Numbered from the stretch's first letter, positions 1 to 14,740 are shown. The stretch is DNA of 64,000 nt from Dasyornis broadbenti (GCA_013397935.1 VZRN01002950.1:674847-738846), one strand, 5' to 3'. Made by a program: numbers and translations. Notes: a model not told the origin generated them from the sequence alone.

Positions 1-115
1 TTTTTTTTTTTTTTTTGTTGGTTTGGTTAGGGTTGTTTTGTGTTATGTTTTTGTTTTGTTTTGGGTTTTGGGTTTTTTGGGGGAGTTTGAGTTTATTTAT
101 TTATTTTTTTAAATT
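1..115. repeat. T/G-rich low-complexity sequence
   Basis: The window opens with a run of 16 T followed by about 100 bases made almost only of T and G. One TTAGGG occurs but it is not repeated in tandem, so this is low-complexity sequence rather than a telomere-like array. The open frame here, rich in Phe, Leu and Trp, is a product of the base composition. Confidence 0.8.
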
Positions 116-1483
116 TCCTTTGTTAGAAGTCCTGAGGCTTCTAACACCAGTGCAAGACAACCCGTCTCCAACTGCAACCCCACATAGACAGAAAGTCATC
201 TTGTTTTCCCTTGTAGTTTAATAGAAGTAAAATTGCTAAGATATATGAATAGGCACAAAATCTAGACACATTGTCTGGTAGTGGCTGCAGGAGCTGACAT
301 CTTGACTAATACTGCAAAGGCAGTGTTTGGCAGATTTAATCATGCTACTGGACTCAAGGGGCAACAGAGGTGTGAGTAGAAGTAGTTGTGGCCATAGTTC
401 ATTCCATCAGTTAGGCTATGTCCACCTGATACAGATGATCATAGTCTTAACCTCAGTAGAGGGTTTTCATAGATCATGAAATCCTGCTGCCCTGTTCTGG
501 CATAGAGAGAAATTCTAGCGGAAACAATGACATTAGCAAGTCTTAAACAGAAATTTCTCTCTCTGATGTTTCCATTCTCAATTTACCCTATTACCTCGGT
601 ATAGCCTATTACCATGTTCTTTAACAACATAAGGTACTGAGATGTTAAGTCACCCCACAGTTGTTGGCTGACCTGAATCAAACTTGACATAGGAATAGGT
701 GCTACATCAGAGCCAAAGTCATAATCATTTAGCCATTCTCTAGCCCCAGATCGCCATGCTGGGGATGCAGCGTTTATCTCTCAAAAATGTTCATCTCTTT
801 TTGTACAGCTTAAAACCGCAAAATGTTATGGAACATGCACAAAGTTGCTCTGTATACACAGTTTGTTGAAAACCGTGTAATGGAGAAGGTTACATGAAGT
901 ATGTGTCAGCAAGGATCTGATCCTACAATGGCCAGAAACACCAGTGGGAGAGTTTCCACACACTCAGTGCAACAATAAATCCTGAAACTCGCTGGTTTCT
1001 GCTCAAAGTGACTAATCCATGTGGTTGCCAGAAAAAGACACAGTGCTTCAGAGTAGCAGTAGAGACATGGAATCAACACTTAATTAAACAGAAAAAGCAT
1101 TAGACACTACACAGGAGAAGTTTTTCCTGGGAAGCTTGAGGCCATCCATGCATATTCAAAAAGATGTGGATAATTTATTTGACCTGTGCCCCAGAATGCT
1201 GAAAGTTGCTTCTGGTCCATCATTTAGGATATATAATCTCAACACATCCCTCCACCCTGCACAGTGAAATGAAAGCATAATACACCCTAGTCAAATATTC
1301 TCTTTTTTCTAACAGTGTGAGAGAAAAAAAACCCAGAAAGACAACTAAAAACTGGTAATGAAAATAATATAGAGAGCTGTATATGGCCTGGATCACAGTG
1401 CAACTTCAAATGTAGCACTAAAAGTGAAGAGAGAGATCTAAAGGGAATTTAAATATGAATAAATAAAATCAAGCACTCATAAA
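116..1483. other. Non-coding, no feature seen
   Basis: AT-rich single-copy-looking sequence. I see no repeat family, no open frame with coding character and no promoter-like patch. Confidence 0.6.
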
Positions 1484-2000
1484 ATCATAGAATCATTAAG
1501 GTTGGAAGAGACCTTTAAGATCAGCAAGTCCAACCATCAACCCAGCACTACCACTGTAACCCCTAAACCACTGAACAATGTCCCAGTGCAAGATCAAGAC
1601 ACCTTTTCAACACCTCCAGGGATGGTGACCACCACTTCCCTGGACAATCTCTTCCAATGCCTGACCATCCTAACTGTGAAATTTTTTTTTTTCTAATATC
1701 TAATCTGAATCTCCCCTGTCTCAGTGTAAGGCCATTTCCTCCGGTCCTCTCACTGCAGGCGCAGTAGAAGAGACCAGTCCCCACCTCACTACACTCTCTT
1801 TCCAGCTAATTGTAGAGAGGGATGAGATTCCCTCTGAGTCCTCTCTTCTCCAGATTAAACAACTCCAGCTTCCTCATCTCTTCTCATAAGATATGCTCTC
1901 TCAGCATTTCACAAGCCTTGTTGCCCTTTGCTGGACATGGTCCAGCACCTCAATGTCCTTTTTAAAGTGAAGGCCCCAAAACTCAAATCACTTGCTTTTT
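1484..2000 (-). mobile_element. CR1 LINE 3' fragment, 5'-truncated
   Basis: Read on the minus strand this is the 3' end of a chicken-repeat-1 (CR1) non-LTR retrotransposon. The plus strand begins with ATCATAGAATCATTAAGG and TTGGAAGAGACCTTTAAGAT, the reverse complement of the CR1 3' tail. It continues through familiar CR1 3'-region phrases: summary of the small-block text TTGTTGCCCTTTGCTGGACA near 1919, CAGCACCTCAATGTCC near 1943, and GCCCCAAAACTCAAATCA ending near 1990. Similarity stops at about 2000, so only the last roughly 500 bases of an element several kilobases long remain. The short open frames on both strands inside it are remnants without function. The 3' octamer and the block order are visible; the subfamily cannot be assigned by eye. 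Confidence 0.93.
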
Positions 2001-2245
2001 GTAGATGAGGAAAGGATGCTGCTATATCTTGACTCACTTCTGTTTATATACTTACTTGGAGGTTAAAATTTTGCAGTGGTCTTCCAACATGTGCTATTCA
2101 GGATATGCAGCACATTAGGAAACAAAGAAAATGCAGAGCTCCTAACGGGTGCTGAGGTTTTAGAAAAGCCATGGAGGGAAGGCACAGCAAAGAGAAGTGA
2201 CTCAGCTCTGCCATCTCCCAGCTCTGCTGCTGGTGCATCCAGCAG

Positions 2246-2325
2246 TTAAGGAGCGTGCTGTGTTAGCCTCGCAAAATATTCCAGACTGCAGGAACAGGAG
2301 GGAAGGCTACAGCTCCAGGGAAAAG
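2246..2325 (+). other. Weak exon candidate before a strong splice donor
   Basis: AAAAG|GTAAGTG at 2321-2332 is a near-consensus splice donor on the plus strand. Upstream, CAG at 2243-2245 follows a C/T-rich stretch that could be an acceptor. The 80 bases between are open in one frame, with a charged peptide ending in GYSSREK. A TGACTCAGC (AP-1/MARE half-site-like) lies at about 2198. No similarity to a known protein is recognised, and there is no partner exon nearby. It could be a lncRNA exon or chance. Confidence 0.18.
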
Positions 2326-5300
2326 GTAAGTGCTGCCCAGCTCTCACATGGCAGCAGCTGCACACTTTCACCCAGCCCACATGCTGCCAGTGCACAGAGC
2401 ACACGGAATCGGAGCTCAGCAGGACCACCTGCCAGGTACCAGCTCTGTACAGGGACAGACAGCTGGTGACTGACGAGCAGTCACTGATCCCGAACACTTT
2501 GTGTGAAGTCATTCATCTTCCCTTACTCTCTTCTGCTAAACAGCCCCAGCTTTCAAACAAAGCCTTGGCCCAGGCTTGTCAGGCTGCTTTGTGTCCAAAG
2601 CAAGGCATGCAGCACTCACAAGACAGAGCTGCAGTTTGCAAGTGCTGATATACTTGGAAACTAAAATTCAGGTTCCAGCACTTGATACTGACAGCACCTC
2701 CTTGAGAAGTTTGTGTATCGATGCCTTCAAAATTGCTGCTGTCTGTCTCATTTTGGCTTGCCCTCCACCCAGCCTTGAAATAAGGGATGCTCTTAACAGT
2801 AGCCTCAAAACCCTAAGACTAATCAAAGCTAGGACCAAACATGGGGAAGAAGAGGTGATACATTCAGACCCACTTGTATCACTTGGTCACACACAGGAGA
2901 CAGACAGCACAAGCATGTCTCAGAGTCTTAATCTAGTAACTTCAGGGTTCATCAAGAAAGATACGGAAATGCTGACTAGACTAAGCCAGCAAATTCCCTA
3001 AACATGACAAGAGAAAAATGGCTTCCCTATACACAGTTTACAGGAGGGAGATAAAGACTTGCAAAATTGAAACTGGCACCTATTTATTCTTTCTTACCCA
3101 TTGAATTCTCTGCACTTGCAAAATGCCTCTTGTGATGAAAGGCGTGAAAACTAAAACACAAAAAACTAATATGTTTGGCAGCAATCCTACAAAGTACTTT
3201 ATTCCCATTTAACACAAAGATGAGACTCTGGTTTCTCTGGGAAGAGAAATCAGAACTGACACCTTTGTGTCTTCTCCCCAGCAGTCGTCTAGCATGAGCA
3301 GCAACATGCAGCCCACAACAAACGTTATAAAATAAGATGAAACACCAAAAATGTAAGGGAAGAAAAGTAATAATCTACAGTTTTCTTTGCAAAAGGATGT
3401 ATTATTTCTCCCCTTCTATTTTCCATGAAAAGCAAGTAAACATTACAACACTTAAAACTCTCTATGACAAGCAGCTGAGTGAAGCAACCATGAGCAGCGT
3501 ATACACATAACCAAATACAATGCTATAATACATTTCCATCACAAACTGAAACCAAACAACTAAAATATGCTATTATTTTTAAAAAAGGGTATTTTGTGTA
3601 AATCCAGGGTACATGAAATTGGATGCAAAAGTTTGCAGAAAGATTAACAAGAACAAAAAAAGCCTTCTGAATAATGAAAAATAAGGTAACATACTTCAGA
3701 AGTGTTGCATGATCTCTGATGACATTTTCTGATGTTGTTGAGCAAAGAGTAATCTTGCATTTCAGAGAAAAGAAGCTGTGCTTGTTAATAAAACTTCAGG
3801 AAACTAATTCCTACATCACTTCCTTTTCTTAGGATTTAAGTAGTTATTACTTGTTGACTGCTGACTGTTTCTCCAATGAAGACAATATCCATTACTGAAA
3901 GCAGGAAAAATCTGCCTATGTCAGTGTTTGCAGAAGTTTTCAGGCAATGTGACAACTGGCAGCCTTATTAAAATGTTTACAAACAGCCTGAAAGAAATTA
4001 ATAAAGGCCTAAGACCTATACAGGGCCTTCAAAATCAAACAAGATATTTTTATGATTATTTTTTCTTTTTCTGAATTATCTTTCACCATAAAATAAAATA
4101 ATGAGTGTTTCCTATAAAAAAATGATACTTGAATTCATTCACAATACAGATTAGGCACTATGTAATATCAGAAGACAGTGAAAATGATTGAGCAATCAGT
4201 AGTGTATCTCACATAACTCTCATAACTGACAAAAGGTCCTACATACAACTAACAAATTACTGCTTGTGCACAAGAGTATTTGTGAGCATTTCCCTCCTCT
4301 CCAGCTTATTCCTATTTTTTTGTTTGTTTTTATTCTAGAATTTCCACTAAGTTCCATCCCACAGAGTATGTGTAGCAGAGGAAATCGAGCCCACAGCCCA
4401 TGGCACTGTACAGGAAAGCTCCCTACTGTCTCAAGTGCTTCATCTCAACAGGAACAGAAGCCAAAGGAGTATGAGTATAAATGGACCATTGCAATTTATA
4501 GGCATATAATAATTAAATGCTGGGAGTGCTATTAGCACCTTCACTACATCCCCACCCACAGGTTCTTCCATCATCCAATATCACAGAACTTGTATTTTGA
4601 GGTATTTGCTCTCAGTGCTTTGAGGCACAAAATGTCCTGCAGTGCTACAGTCCTTATTTCTTCAGTGTGGTGACGTTCATTTGGTGCTGCAGTTAAGGTT
4701 TTGGATTTAGTACTTTTTTAAAAAGAAGAATCTTTCTATCTGGCCAGACATGTAGGTAAGAGGAGAGCTCACAGTTCTTTGTGAAAGGAAATAAGAGACA
4801 TGAGCAAACAATGCCTCTGCAGAAAGGGGAATCAAGCTAAGAGAGATTTGCAGTTCTGACCCTCCAGAGTAAAACTGGCAATGGCCTGTTTGACAAGAAA
4901 AATCCATGGCTCCAGAGAGCTGGAAAGTAGCTCAGACTGACATATTTCATTTCCTTCAAGTATGACTACTTCCCAAACAAGAAAATCACCAGCTTAATTA
5001 GGCTCCCCCAGCAATCTCAAAAAATGGAGCTATCCATTCTCCACCTACCCTTTGCAGCAGACACTTAAAGCACTTTCTGCAAGTCTGACAATGAAGGTGT
5101 TTGGCTTTGCAAGGCTCACAACACAGCAAGGAGCCATCTGCAGCCCGGGAAGACATAGGGCAGAGTCTGATTAGTGATTCTGTGCAGGTTTTCTATCTCC
5201 TATCACTGCTCTCCCCACCCCCTTCGCATCCCCTAGGGAGACCAGTTCCATATTCAAAGCAGCCTGGGGTCTTCAAGCAGAGAAATGTGCATGATTGGTA

Positions 5301-8300
5301 CGTGGCATTAAAGCAGGGAAAGAACTCCAAAATTATAGCAGCTGCATCCAGCCCTTGAGACAGCCCAGCATCGATAAGGGATTCAGAGGGTCGCATAATT
5401 CATTTCACCTGCAGCAGTAGCATCAGGGGAGGTTAAATATGTCACTCCATCACAGTGAGGCAATGGGTTGGGGGAAGCCTTCATCATTCATCCTGTCAGC
5501 TCCACACCTCCCTTCACCTTGCATCAGCAGGGGGAGATGGGGAAGATTTTCTATAAGCATATGAACAACACAGTGGGGGACACAATGACCTTATGAGTCT
5601 CCCCTTCCAATTTGTGAATTAATTGCCAGCACCTGCCCTGCTGTACCAGCTCCCCTCCCTGCACTCCATCTTTCTCCCACTACCAAGGGCCTCATCCTGC
5701 AAGACTTACTCCAGTATGTGAGCTCAGTGCGCTCCTGGGACCACATGTGCAAATGACATTGCAGAAAGGTCAGTGTTACAAAACGAGATGTCCCATCCAA
5801 ATACAACTCAACATATTTAAATCACACTGGGAATTTGTTCCAGGACATGTGTATCTCGCTTCTTCAGCCCTTTTTGGTGACAAAGGTACTTTCTCATTTT
5901 ACTGTTATTGAAACATTTTGTTGTTTCTTAGCAATCTGAGGGCCTGGTTTCACACAGAAAATTTTCTTAGCAGATCTTCTCCAGAGTGTATTTTCACCTA
6001 GGCCTAACACCACTCTTTTCTTTGCTGCATTATTTGCTAAAGTTCAGCTATGACTACTTTATGAGAGAATGCCTATCTTCATGTACTGCACAAGTTTATG
6101 GACATTTGCACTCATGTACAATAAAAAGCAGCTTGTCTGTACCAGGGTCTTTGGGACTCCACCTCAGGATTATCTCTTGAGAATTCAGCTTCTGAGGTTT
6201 TTCTGTGACATGTCAGTTGTGCATGATCATTGTGCAATAAAAGCAGAAATTATTAGGAAAAAAAAAAGAATAAAGGCAAGTTTGCTCAGAAGATATCATG
6301 CTTTAAACCCTGCAATCACAATTATGTATCCTTTCAATACATAATACAGATCAACTTGCTTTAAAAAAAATTAAGGTGTTTAATTGTACAATATTAATTT
6401 CTTGAATGGCAGAATGATAGAAGGACTTTGATAAGAATACACAAGCATTTAGATATTGTAATTTCTGGTAGAGATAAATACATAGAAAAGCAGCAAATTT
6501 CTTGAAAGTCATTAGAAATGAAGAGGGATGTTTTTGTTTTGAGTATATAATTCAAGTACAGCAAAACCAGAGAGGGTCAACTGAAATAAGTGCAAAATTA
6601 AACACTATTAACATTCAAAGGTTCAAAATCAGTAAGCATGCAAGTCTTAAACAATTTTTCCTTTTTGTCCTATCCTAGACTGAAGGGCTTTATTTTAAAA
6701 AAAGTATTGAGAGATGTGCTGAAACAATTTCTGTACCTACAGTTTAAATCTTCCAGCATGTAAAATGAAGAGCTTGTTCTCTTTCACTCTTGAAACTACA
6801 CTCAAGGAAAGAACTAGTCCATTAGTCTCCTGCAGAAAAATTCAGCAGATGGCATTTTTTTATGTCTTAACTAAGATAAAACACAGTCTCAATTGATGCT
6901 TTTATATTTCAAAAATATATATATAAATGTCTCAAGAAGTTGTTTTTCATGTCTTAAGGCTAAATTTTTGACTGGTTCTTACAGTATTTTCTCCCCTTGC
7001 TTGAGCTGCTAAACTCTGCAGCTGTCTTCTGCTCTGCCACTTGTACTATTCCAAACACTAAAGACACCTGAAGGATAAAGAGATGGTTCATAATCAAACC
7101 ATCCTGGGAAAAAGGTTTTTTGCTTCTGCCAGTTACCTGCAGCTCATGCACACATATCCCTAAATGAAACAAAATATCAGCAAGTGAGCAATTCAAGGCA
7201 TCCTTTACTTCTCCACATGCTTTTCTCAATGAGACTACAGAGCAGTAGCACCCCGAGCCCCAGCAGCAGTGGAGTTACATTTAAAACAGACACAGACAGA
7301 GGGAAGAATAAAGTACCTACCTACTTCATCCTCCAGAAACTATTTCAGTTGAACTGGTGCTTATTTATGACACCAGTTTTGCTCATACAGCATCTGTGAG
7401 CCACAGCTGGGAGTCGTTTGCTGAATTCCAATGGGACTTCCACAAGGTCAGTATGGAAAATGAGCTCACAATTGTTTCATGGCATATATACCTTTTAGAG
7501 GGTCCACAACAGCAAGCAGCGGCTTTAGCTGTATCATAAAAAGTATTTCATAACATGGGATGATTTCCACTCTTTCAGGAAAGCCTTAATTCCATTCAGC
7601 AGATGTGGCAGCCTCGCACTCTGCTGTGTCCAGCCCAGCAGTCATTGGTCACTGGATCCCAGCAGACAGCATTCCAGCTTCACCTGTACCCACACCATTT
7701 AAGCAACATTCTTGCCTATATATTCTACACTGCCAAAGGCTCAGCACCATCACAGACCAGACTTCAAAAAGGTTGTAGGTTAATTCATAGAAGTGAATTA
7801 ATAGGAGTACAAAAAACAAAAAAACCCCCCAACTTAAAAGCTTCTTTTATGATTCTAAATTGCTACAGCAAAGTCACAGTCCAGGAAACCTTTTCTAACA
7901 GTGACATCAGGTAAATACAGGAAAGTTCACAGAATCTCCACATTTGGGATGTCTTTCACAACAAGCCAGGCAAAGTCTGCCAGAGGTGGTGTGGATAAAG
8001 GATGCAACAGGTGTCTCTTGACATGCCTCTGAAGAAACCTCTAGCAGCTGACCTGTGCAAGGTCTATGATGGAAAACAGTAAAATGGTATGGGTTGGAAG
8101 TCCTGAGCAGTGATCAAATAACAATATCCTTGACCTCAATTTGCACTTTCAGGACCTCTTTCACATGCACTGAAGTTCAAGACATTTAGAATTTCACTGA
8201 TTTCATTCGGATGCAAATGGAATGGCAACACTGTAACTAACCGAATCCAAAGCAGCAGATGAACAATGACCATAGCACACAGATCAGGGAATCAAGCCTT

Positions 8301-11300
8301 TGGTTTCCATTACCTATTGGAAGTGCCGAACCATGCAATTTCTTGGAGCACAGCCTGCAGTGCCAGTGCTGCCTTACAGCCTCACCTCTACTGCAAGGAC
8401 TGATTTTATTCATCACCAAGCGCCTCAAATGACTCTGTTTTCACACCCCACAAGTATCCTCTTGAAAACTGGAAAAATTCCAAAGAACAATCCCACTATA
8501 TGCAACAACTATGGCTACAGTTTACTCAGGATTCCAAAAGATCACATGCATACCTACATTCCTGAGCTTTCTTGAAAATACCAGGGTAAAACTGTACAGC
8601 AGTAGCAATAGCTATCATTTATGTCATTAAGTCCAAGCTTCCTAATTGGGATGAGGCCCTCACAATGCAAGCTGCAGCTGAAAAGGACAAACCACTGACT
8701 TTAAAACTTCAGAACTGAATCACAAAACAAATTAAAAGACTTGCATAGAGATTGGGAAGAAAGACGAAAATAAGGATGAGCTTATCTAGATCAGCTAATC
8801 ACAATCAACTGGATGCTTTATCTTCCACAAGGAGCATGAATAAATAAACACCATTAAGCAATCCCTAGTTTGCTGCTAAACTTGGCCATCATTAGCAAGC
8901 TGATTGCTTCCAGACACTAAACAGGAGTCACTACTAAGGATGTCTTAAAGGAGGGGAGATGATGTCAGGTGCACAAAGGACATTGTGCCACAGGCAGGGT
9001 AGACAGAGATAAATACAGTGATGGCTGGAGAGAAGGGGGAGAAGCAGTGAGAAGACAAAAGAACACTAAAGAAGAGAAGCTAATGGGCTCTGATGCTGAG
9101 AACCAGGAGCTTGAATTTGGTATTGGGAATACAGCAGAGTAACTGTAAGAATCAAAGAGACTGTCATGATTAGAGTCACAAGCAATGAAGAATATTTTAT
9201 CAAATATGGACCAAATTTGGGGTGACAGAGGTATTCAGAGAGACCAGTAAGGAAAAGATTTCTGTGATTATGAAGTAGTGAGGAAGAAGACAGAGCTATA
9301 ATTTTCACAATACAGGCAGATACTCAGAGTTAAGACTTGAAAGAAGCTATTGCTCAGAGTTTAGCTACCTGGATTTGCCTAATTATGTTCTTCAATGAGA
9401 AACACTGGGCATTTTAAAGAAGTTCTCTATGTCAGGATTTCCTCACCACCTTAAGAAATCTTAAGAAAGGAAAAACTTTCAAGCTAAAATTGCTGGTAGG
9501 CAGATTATGAGAGGTGTCTACTTCAGGGACATTGTCTTTGCCTACTTTCTTCATTCAAAAATCTGCAAAATTCAATCAACAAACTTACACACTGTTTCAA
9601 ATAGTTGGACATAAAGATGAAATGAGAAACAAAAAGCCTTTTAGTCAAGCCTGTGTCCTTTCAACTACATTAAATACCTTCTTGTTTTTATGTGATAGAA
9701 CACGAGTAACAGCTAGAACCAGAAGACAAACATTGGTTTCTCTCCTGTAACATGAATTTACCAAGAAAACAGTTTCATCAGTACCCTACCCAGGAAGTGC
9801 ACAAAAATCACAAGAACTGTAATGCTGAATTTTGCAAGAATAGGCAGGCACCACGGACACCTCAGATAGACCTAAGAGGGATAATCTTTCATGACAGATT
9901 ATTACAGGAGGGTGTCCAGAGAGGTCTGTCTCTTTCTGATTACCTCTCCTATTCTGATGGCACCTTTATTGCTTCTTCATTTTAAAACCCACTACATCTA
10001 CCTTATCAGATGCTGTAAAATTTCTGGGGGAAACCCCTCAGTATTTCTAAAGGCATGCAATAGTTTTTTGAGTCACTTGGTTAAACCCAGTAGAAGAACT
10101 TCCCTTATACTAAGATTTATTGAATGCAAACCACTGCCTCCTGACTTTGTAACTCATTAATCTGTTAATGTGGCTAAACCATTCCCACTTGGGAGAGATT
10201 GCCAATCACTAAATTAAAACCCCCTTCAACAGAGACACCACTCCTTCTCCTCCTCCAACCCATGAAAGCAAATCAACAAAACACTCAGAGAAAGAAAATC
10301 CAAGAGGATGATCAGTGTGAGTTTTGATCTCCTCTCTCAGAAGCACTGTGCTTGATGTATTTCATGAATTGAGGCAAACTTGCTGTTAACAGCTCAGTGA
10401 CTTTAAGTGTCTTGTCTGGTATGTGTCTGGGACTGCTGGATAGCATCTCTTCTTTATTTGTTTTTAAAACCCTCTTCTTCTTCTTTCTGAAACTCATCTC
10501 TGAATGTCATGCTCACAATCATCCATGTATCCAACCATGACCAGGGATCTTCAGTGCTGACTGTTTGTTCAGTCTCCTTTAACACTGGTGATGGGATGAC
10601 ATTTAAACAAAATAGCAAAAAAAAATCAGCACACATCAGGAGAGGGATTCCAGCAATGAAGCAGCCAGCTCAGGCATTTAGCCTGTGAACATACTCTTTT
10701 TGCAATTCTCAAGAAGGAAAGCAAATGCAAATTACTGGACAGTCATCAGCCAACAATGATCCAGTCCCATCATGAGAACTTCTCATTATCACTGTTCTCA
10801 CCTAGGTATGTACAGACATATTCACAGGAAGACAAAATCTACAACCTCTTTTACAGTAAAGAAAATTAGAGACCAGGAGTTTTTCCACAGTCCTAACTTT
10901 TAAGCAGTACATGATGGAGAAAAGAATTAAGTTCCTCATACTGTGGAAAGCAGCAGGCTGCTCAAAGCAACTGGGGGCGGTGACCAGACACAGATAGCCC
11001 AGTCTACATTGCTATCAGACAGGAGAACACAACTACGGCACAGGAGTGTGGTCAGTGAAACCAGATGGATCAAAGTGGGCTTGGTTATGCCTGCCTGCAT
11101 TTTGGAAAGACGGCAGGGGCAGAGGGAAAGAAGCTAGAGGACAGGACTGAATAAATTTGATTGTAGTACACATTATGGTTCAACAGCGTAAGAACAGAAT
11201 GGCTATGTTGTGGCAACACAGCAAAGTCAAGAATAAACCTGTAAAAATGTACCAGCTGTTAGAGTGAGGGGAAAAAAGTTATTAATTTTGATAGAGGAAA

Positions 11301-13759
11301 CTAGTCTTTGTTTTTCATGCTATAAAAAAAAGAAAAAAGATAAGAGCTTTGCAATGTGATTATTTACATCTCCATGTAGGAGTGCTTACTGTCACCAACC
11401 ATACATATAAAGGGGTAGAAAGTTTGCAACAAGAAGGCAGAAAGGAGAGTCAGTGGTAAAATTTCTGTCATGTATCTTCCTATCCTGTACAGCAACCCTG
11501 GACTTCCATCTGGTGCTAATTCCTACCCTAAAGACTAAATTCTTCAACTAAATTTTGGGAGTTTGTACTGGTGTAACCTTCACAGACACAGGCTGTCAAT
11601 CCAGACAGAGTCGGAGGATGAAGAGGAGTTCCCTCCTATTCTGGTCAAAGAGTAAGACAAAACTGGATCTCATCCTCTCCACACAGGGTTATGTAGACGT
11701 ACACTGCACTGTCCATGAGTGTGGCCCTAAATCCACTGCCCTTGTGATTCTTGAAAGTGCAACAGACATTGTTCTTCGTCTCCGTTTGGTGACTTGCACC
11801 CTGTGTCTACAGTCTAGAGTGTAAGGACTCTAAAGCACCAGAAGAAATCCCTTTCTAAAGGGCTGTTAGAGCAAGGCAGTCCATCATAAGTCCATCTAAA
11901 TCTGTGAAACTGAACAATAAAACAAAATATCATGTGTTATACCACAGAAAGTAAAAAGTCCCCCTCAGCTTCAAAATACAAGGAAATGAGCATTTTACTG
12001 AATTATCAGTCCCCCTGTGGTGCCAGCAGTGATTATAACTTTTTCCTCCACCATATTAACCCTAACAGAGCTTGTGGATTCTCATGGCAACACAAGCCAT
12101 CATGAAAAGATTGAACCTGACAGGAAGTCCTCTAAACCAGCACAGTATTGGACAGACTGTAGGCATTTCACCCTGAGCTGCTATAGCAACCCCAAAAATG
12201 TACTGCTGCACATAGCCTTCCATGAGCAGGACTTTGCCTAGATAAATTAATCTAAATGCATTTCAACTCTAGTTTCCCTGAAACAATGCCTAATTTGCAC
12301 TACAACTCCCATATTCAAAATACCAAAAGCCATTTTTAGAGAGTATAGAAGCAATGACATCTCAAGAGGTGATTCAGTACCATTTTGCTATACAGTAAAC
12401 TCTAGACACACGAAGATTTTAATTCTTTTCTCATGCCTATTGCCAGAAAACTACAGCCCAAGTGAGTACTTATGATCAAACAGATGTACATCTGACTCGA
12501 AACTGAGAGATGTCACACAAGAACCACCATCAAAAGGTACAAAACTTGGGCTTAATGTTCTGATAGAGCAGGTAAAAATATTTATCTGTTACTGGCCCTC
12601 ATGCACCCAAGACTGAGTCCATTCTACTTGAAGTTCTCTGAAAAGCTCTTCCTTTTTATACATGTCAACAGTTTCACTTACAGCAGAGGCCTTCTAAATC
12701 TGAGTTTAATATAATTTCCCAGTGTTCTAAAACTATTTGAAATACAAGTACTAGAGATGTCTTGCCTTTGTTTCACATCATTAGAAGCAATGGCTTCCAA
12801 AATTAAGTGAAATCTTCAGAGATATCCCAACTGCCTGATTCCAGCAGCTTTAGACATTTTTGGTAATCTATGCAACTTCTTTAGAGCTCTGACACAGGAG
12901 CAGGTTACAGTGCCAGTGCTGGACACCTGAATTTACTTTGGAAGTACTCCTTCAGGAGGACTGTAGGAGCCAGACCTTAAAACTGCTTGAACACTGAAGC
13001 GAGAGGGTCTTCCTTGTTCTTAGTAATGGGAAAGAGTGGCAGATGTCACAAAGTAACTGCAAAATTAATTCCTTTTTTATAGGCCACAGGGATTTACTTA
13101 TGTTCCTAACTGACAAAGCTCTCCTCACTAAAACACAGAGCCATGGAAGATGGTTTCTGCCTTCTCTACACAAATCAGAACAGACAAAAAACAGTTTGAA
13201 GGATTTTAACTGTTCTCTGAAGTGTTATTCTGAATTGCATTTCAGCTCCATTCATGCCTACTTCAAAACTCTTGCATATTTTTCTTCCATCTCCTCCTTC
13301 CTTTTCCCAAAGCCCCTGGAAATATAAAATTAAGAGTAATAAAATACCCATACCTATTAAACCAAAGTAAAAAAAAAGTTCTTTTTGTCTGGGATTTTGA
13401 TGAACTGAAGCCTTCTAGGACCTTCACTTTGATGTTTTCAGAAACATCAAAAGATCAGGCTTGTTATCAACATCATTAGTGCGGCCTGAAGATGTTTAAT
13501 GCTCCAACACATAGAGAAAATGCAGTACAGAATCCCCCAATGGCCTTTGCCTTGTTTTTATTCCTTCTTTTTAAATTGTGTTTTCAAATCTGATTTGCAT
13601 TTCTCATTCCAAGCTGTTTGCCTCTCTCCCACCCTGCCGCATCCTCTCATTAATTCACCAGAAGAGCTTTCTAGTGCTGACCTATTCCCCCTTCCTGAAG
13701 GGAATTGTATAAACTCCTTTCTATGCTACCATAACATAACATACAGCATAGAATAGATT
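2326..13759. other. Long AT-rich non-coding stretch
   Basis: About 11 kb with no recognisable gene, SINE or LINE. Open frames of up to about 140 codons (for example 2576-3001 plus) have no family-like motif, skewed composition, and stop-poor context only. A possible 23-base micro-exon on the minus strand at 7137-7159 has a TTTTGTTTCATTTAG acceptor and a CAG|GTAACT donor, but nothing links it to a transcript. At 11550-11580 and 35.9 kb short phrases recall old reptile interspersed repeats, too weakly to call. Confidence 0.55.
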
Positions 13760-13845
13760 CACAGAATCATAGAATGGTTTGAGTTGGAAGGGACCTCAAA
13801 GATAATTTAGTTCCAACCACACCTGCCTTTCACTAGACTAGATGG
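13760..13845 (-). mobile_element. CR1 LINE 3'-end fragment
   Basis: The plus strand reads CACAGAATCATAGAATGG, then GAGTTGGAAGGGACCTCAAA, GTTCCAACCACACCTGCC and CACTAGACTAGAT. These are the reverse complement of the CR1 3' end in consensus order. Only the last 80-90 bases remain, which is typical of strongly 5'-truncated insertions. What follows, from about 13850, is not clearly CR1. Confidence 0.88.
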
Positions 13846-13850
13846 ATCCA

Positions 13851-14740
13851 CCAGGTATCTCTGCAGCCACTACGCATGTTGTGACAGAGGCTGAAACATT
13901 CTTTCGCAGTGAAGCCTCTTGCTTTGGCTCTTTCAGGGCTTCATATTTCTCCCTGGGTAGGTACCTGAGCACCGGTTTCTTTTTCTGAAATTGCCACTGT
14001 ATTTGAGCAGGCAGCACCTTACACACAAAAGTTTGGAGAGAGGTCCAGTGATGCCACCAAAACTGTATATAATTTAATTTAAAGCGCTGGCATCAGACTG
14101 AGCTGGTGGTTTGATGATTATTTGCTTTTCTCCACCCTATCAACTATAAGAAACAAGCAATAATCTTTGAGGACTGGTCAAGCAGAGAGATTTATTCCAA
14201 CACTATCAGGGCTTCTCTCGTTGCAAACAACATTGTTATAAAAATATTACTGCATAAAAGGACCTAGCAGTAACAAATGCTGTACAGGCTAATTCTGCTC
14301 TGCTGTCCTTGATTAAACAGTCTCATGTAACCTTCTGAAAGAATTAACGCCTTCTATTCTCCTTTGCCATGAGCAACCTATTTCAGCTGATTCTCTTCTG
14401 TAGGGCTATCAGTATCTATTTGGCTACAACAGGCACATTTGTATGAGGCTATAACTGCTTAGAGGAGAAAACAGAACAGGTCATCGCACACCACGTTACC
14501 CCACATGCCCCAGTGGGTATGCTGAGGTTGGCGTGGATATACCAGCACCGCAAACACACTACGCATTGCCTACATCAATACAACTTGGTGACAACAAAAG
14601 CAGAAACCCTGAAATATCTGAAAAACTAAATGTTTTCTTTCCCATCTTTTGTTATAGAAACCTTGTTTTCAAATTTGCCATGGAAAACAATTCAATTGCA
14701 TCTGGAAGGCGCTGACCTTAACAGCTTGGAAGGTGTGGTC
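13851..14740. other. Non-coding, no feature seen
   Basis: Mixed-composition sequence between two CR1 ends. It contains no open block with splice borders and no recognisable repeat. Confidence 0.5.

Noticed and set aside
1..115. Possible telomere-like repeat because of TTAGGG
   Set aside because: A single copy in T/G-rich low-complexity sequence, with no tandem array.
1563..1784. Open frame of 73 codons inside 1563-1784, minus strand
   Set aside because: It lies in the 3' untranslated part of a truncated CR1 element.
2576..3001. 141-codon open frame on the plus strand
   Set aside because: No recognisable motif, and no acceptor or donor at suitable places.
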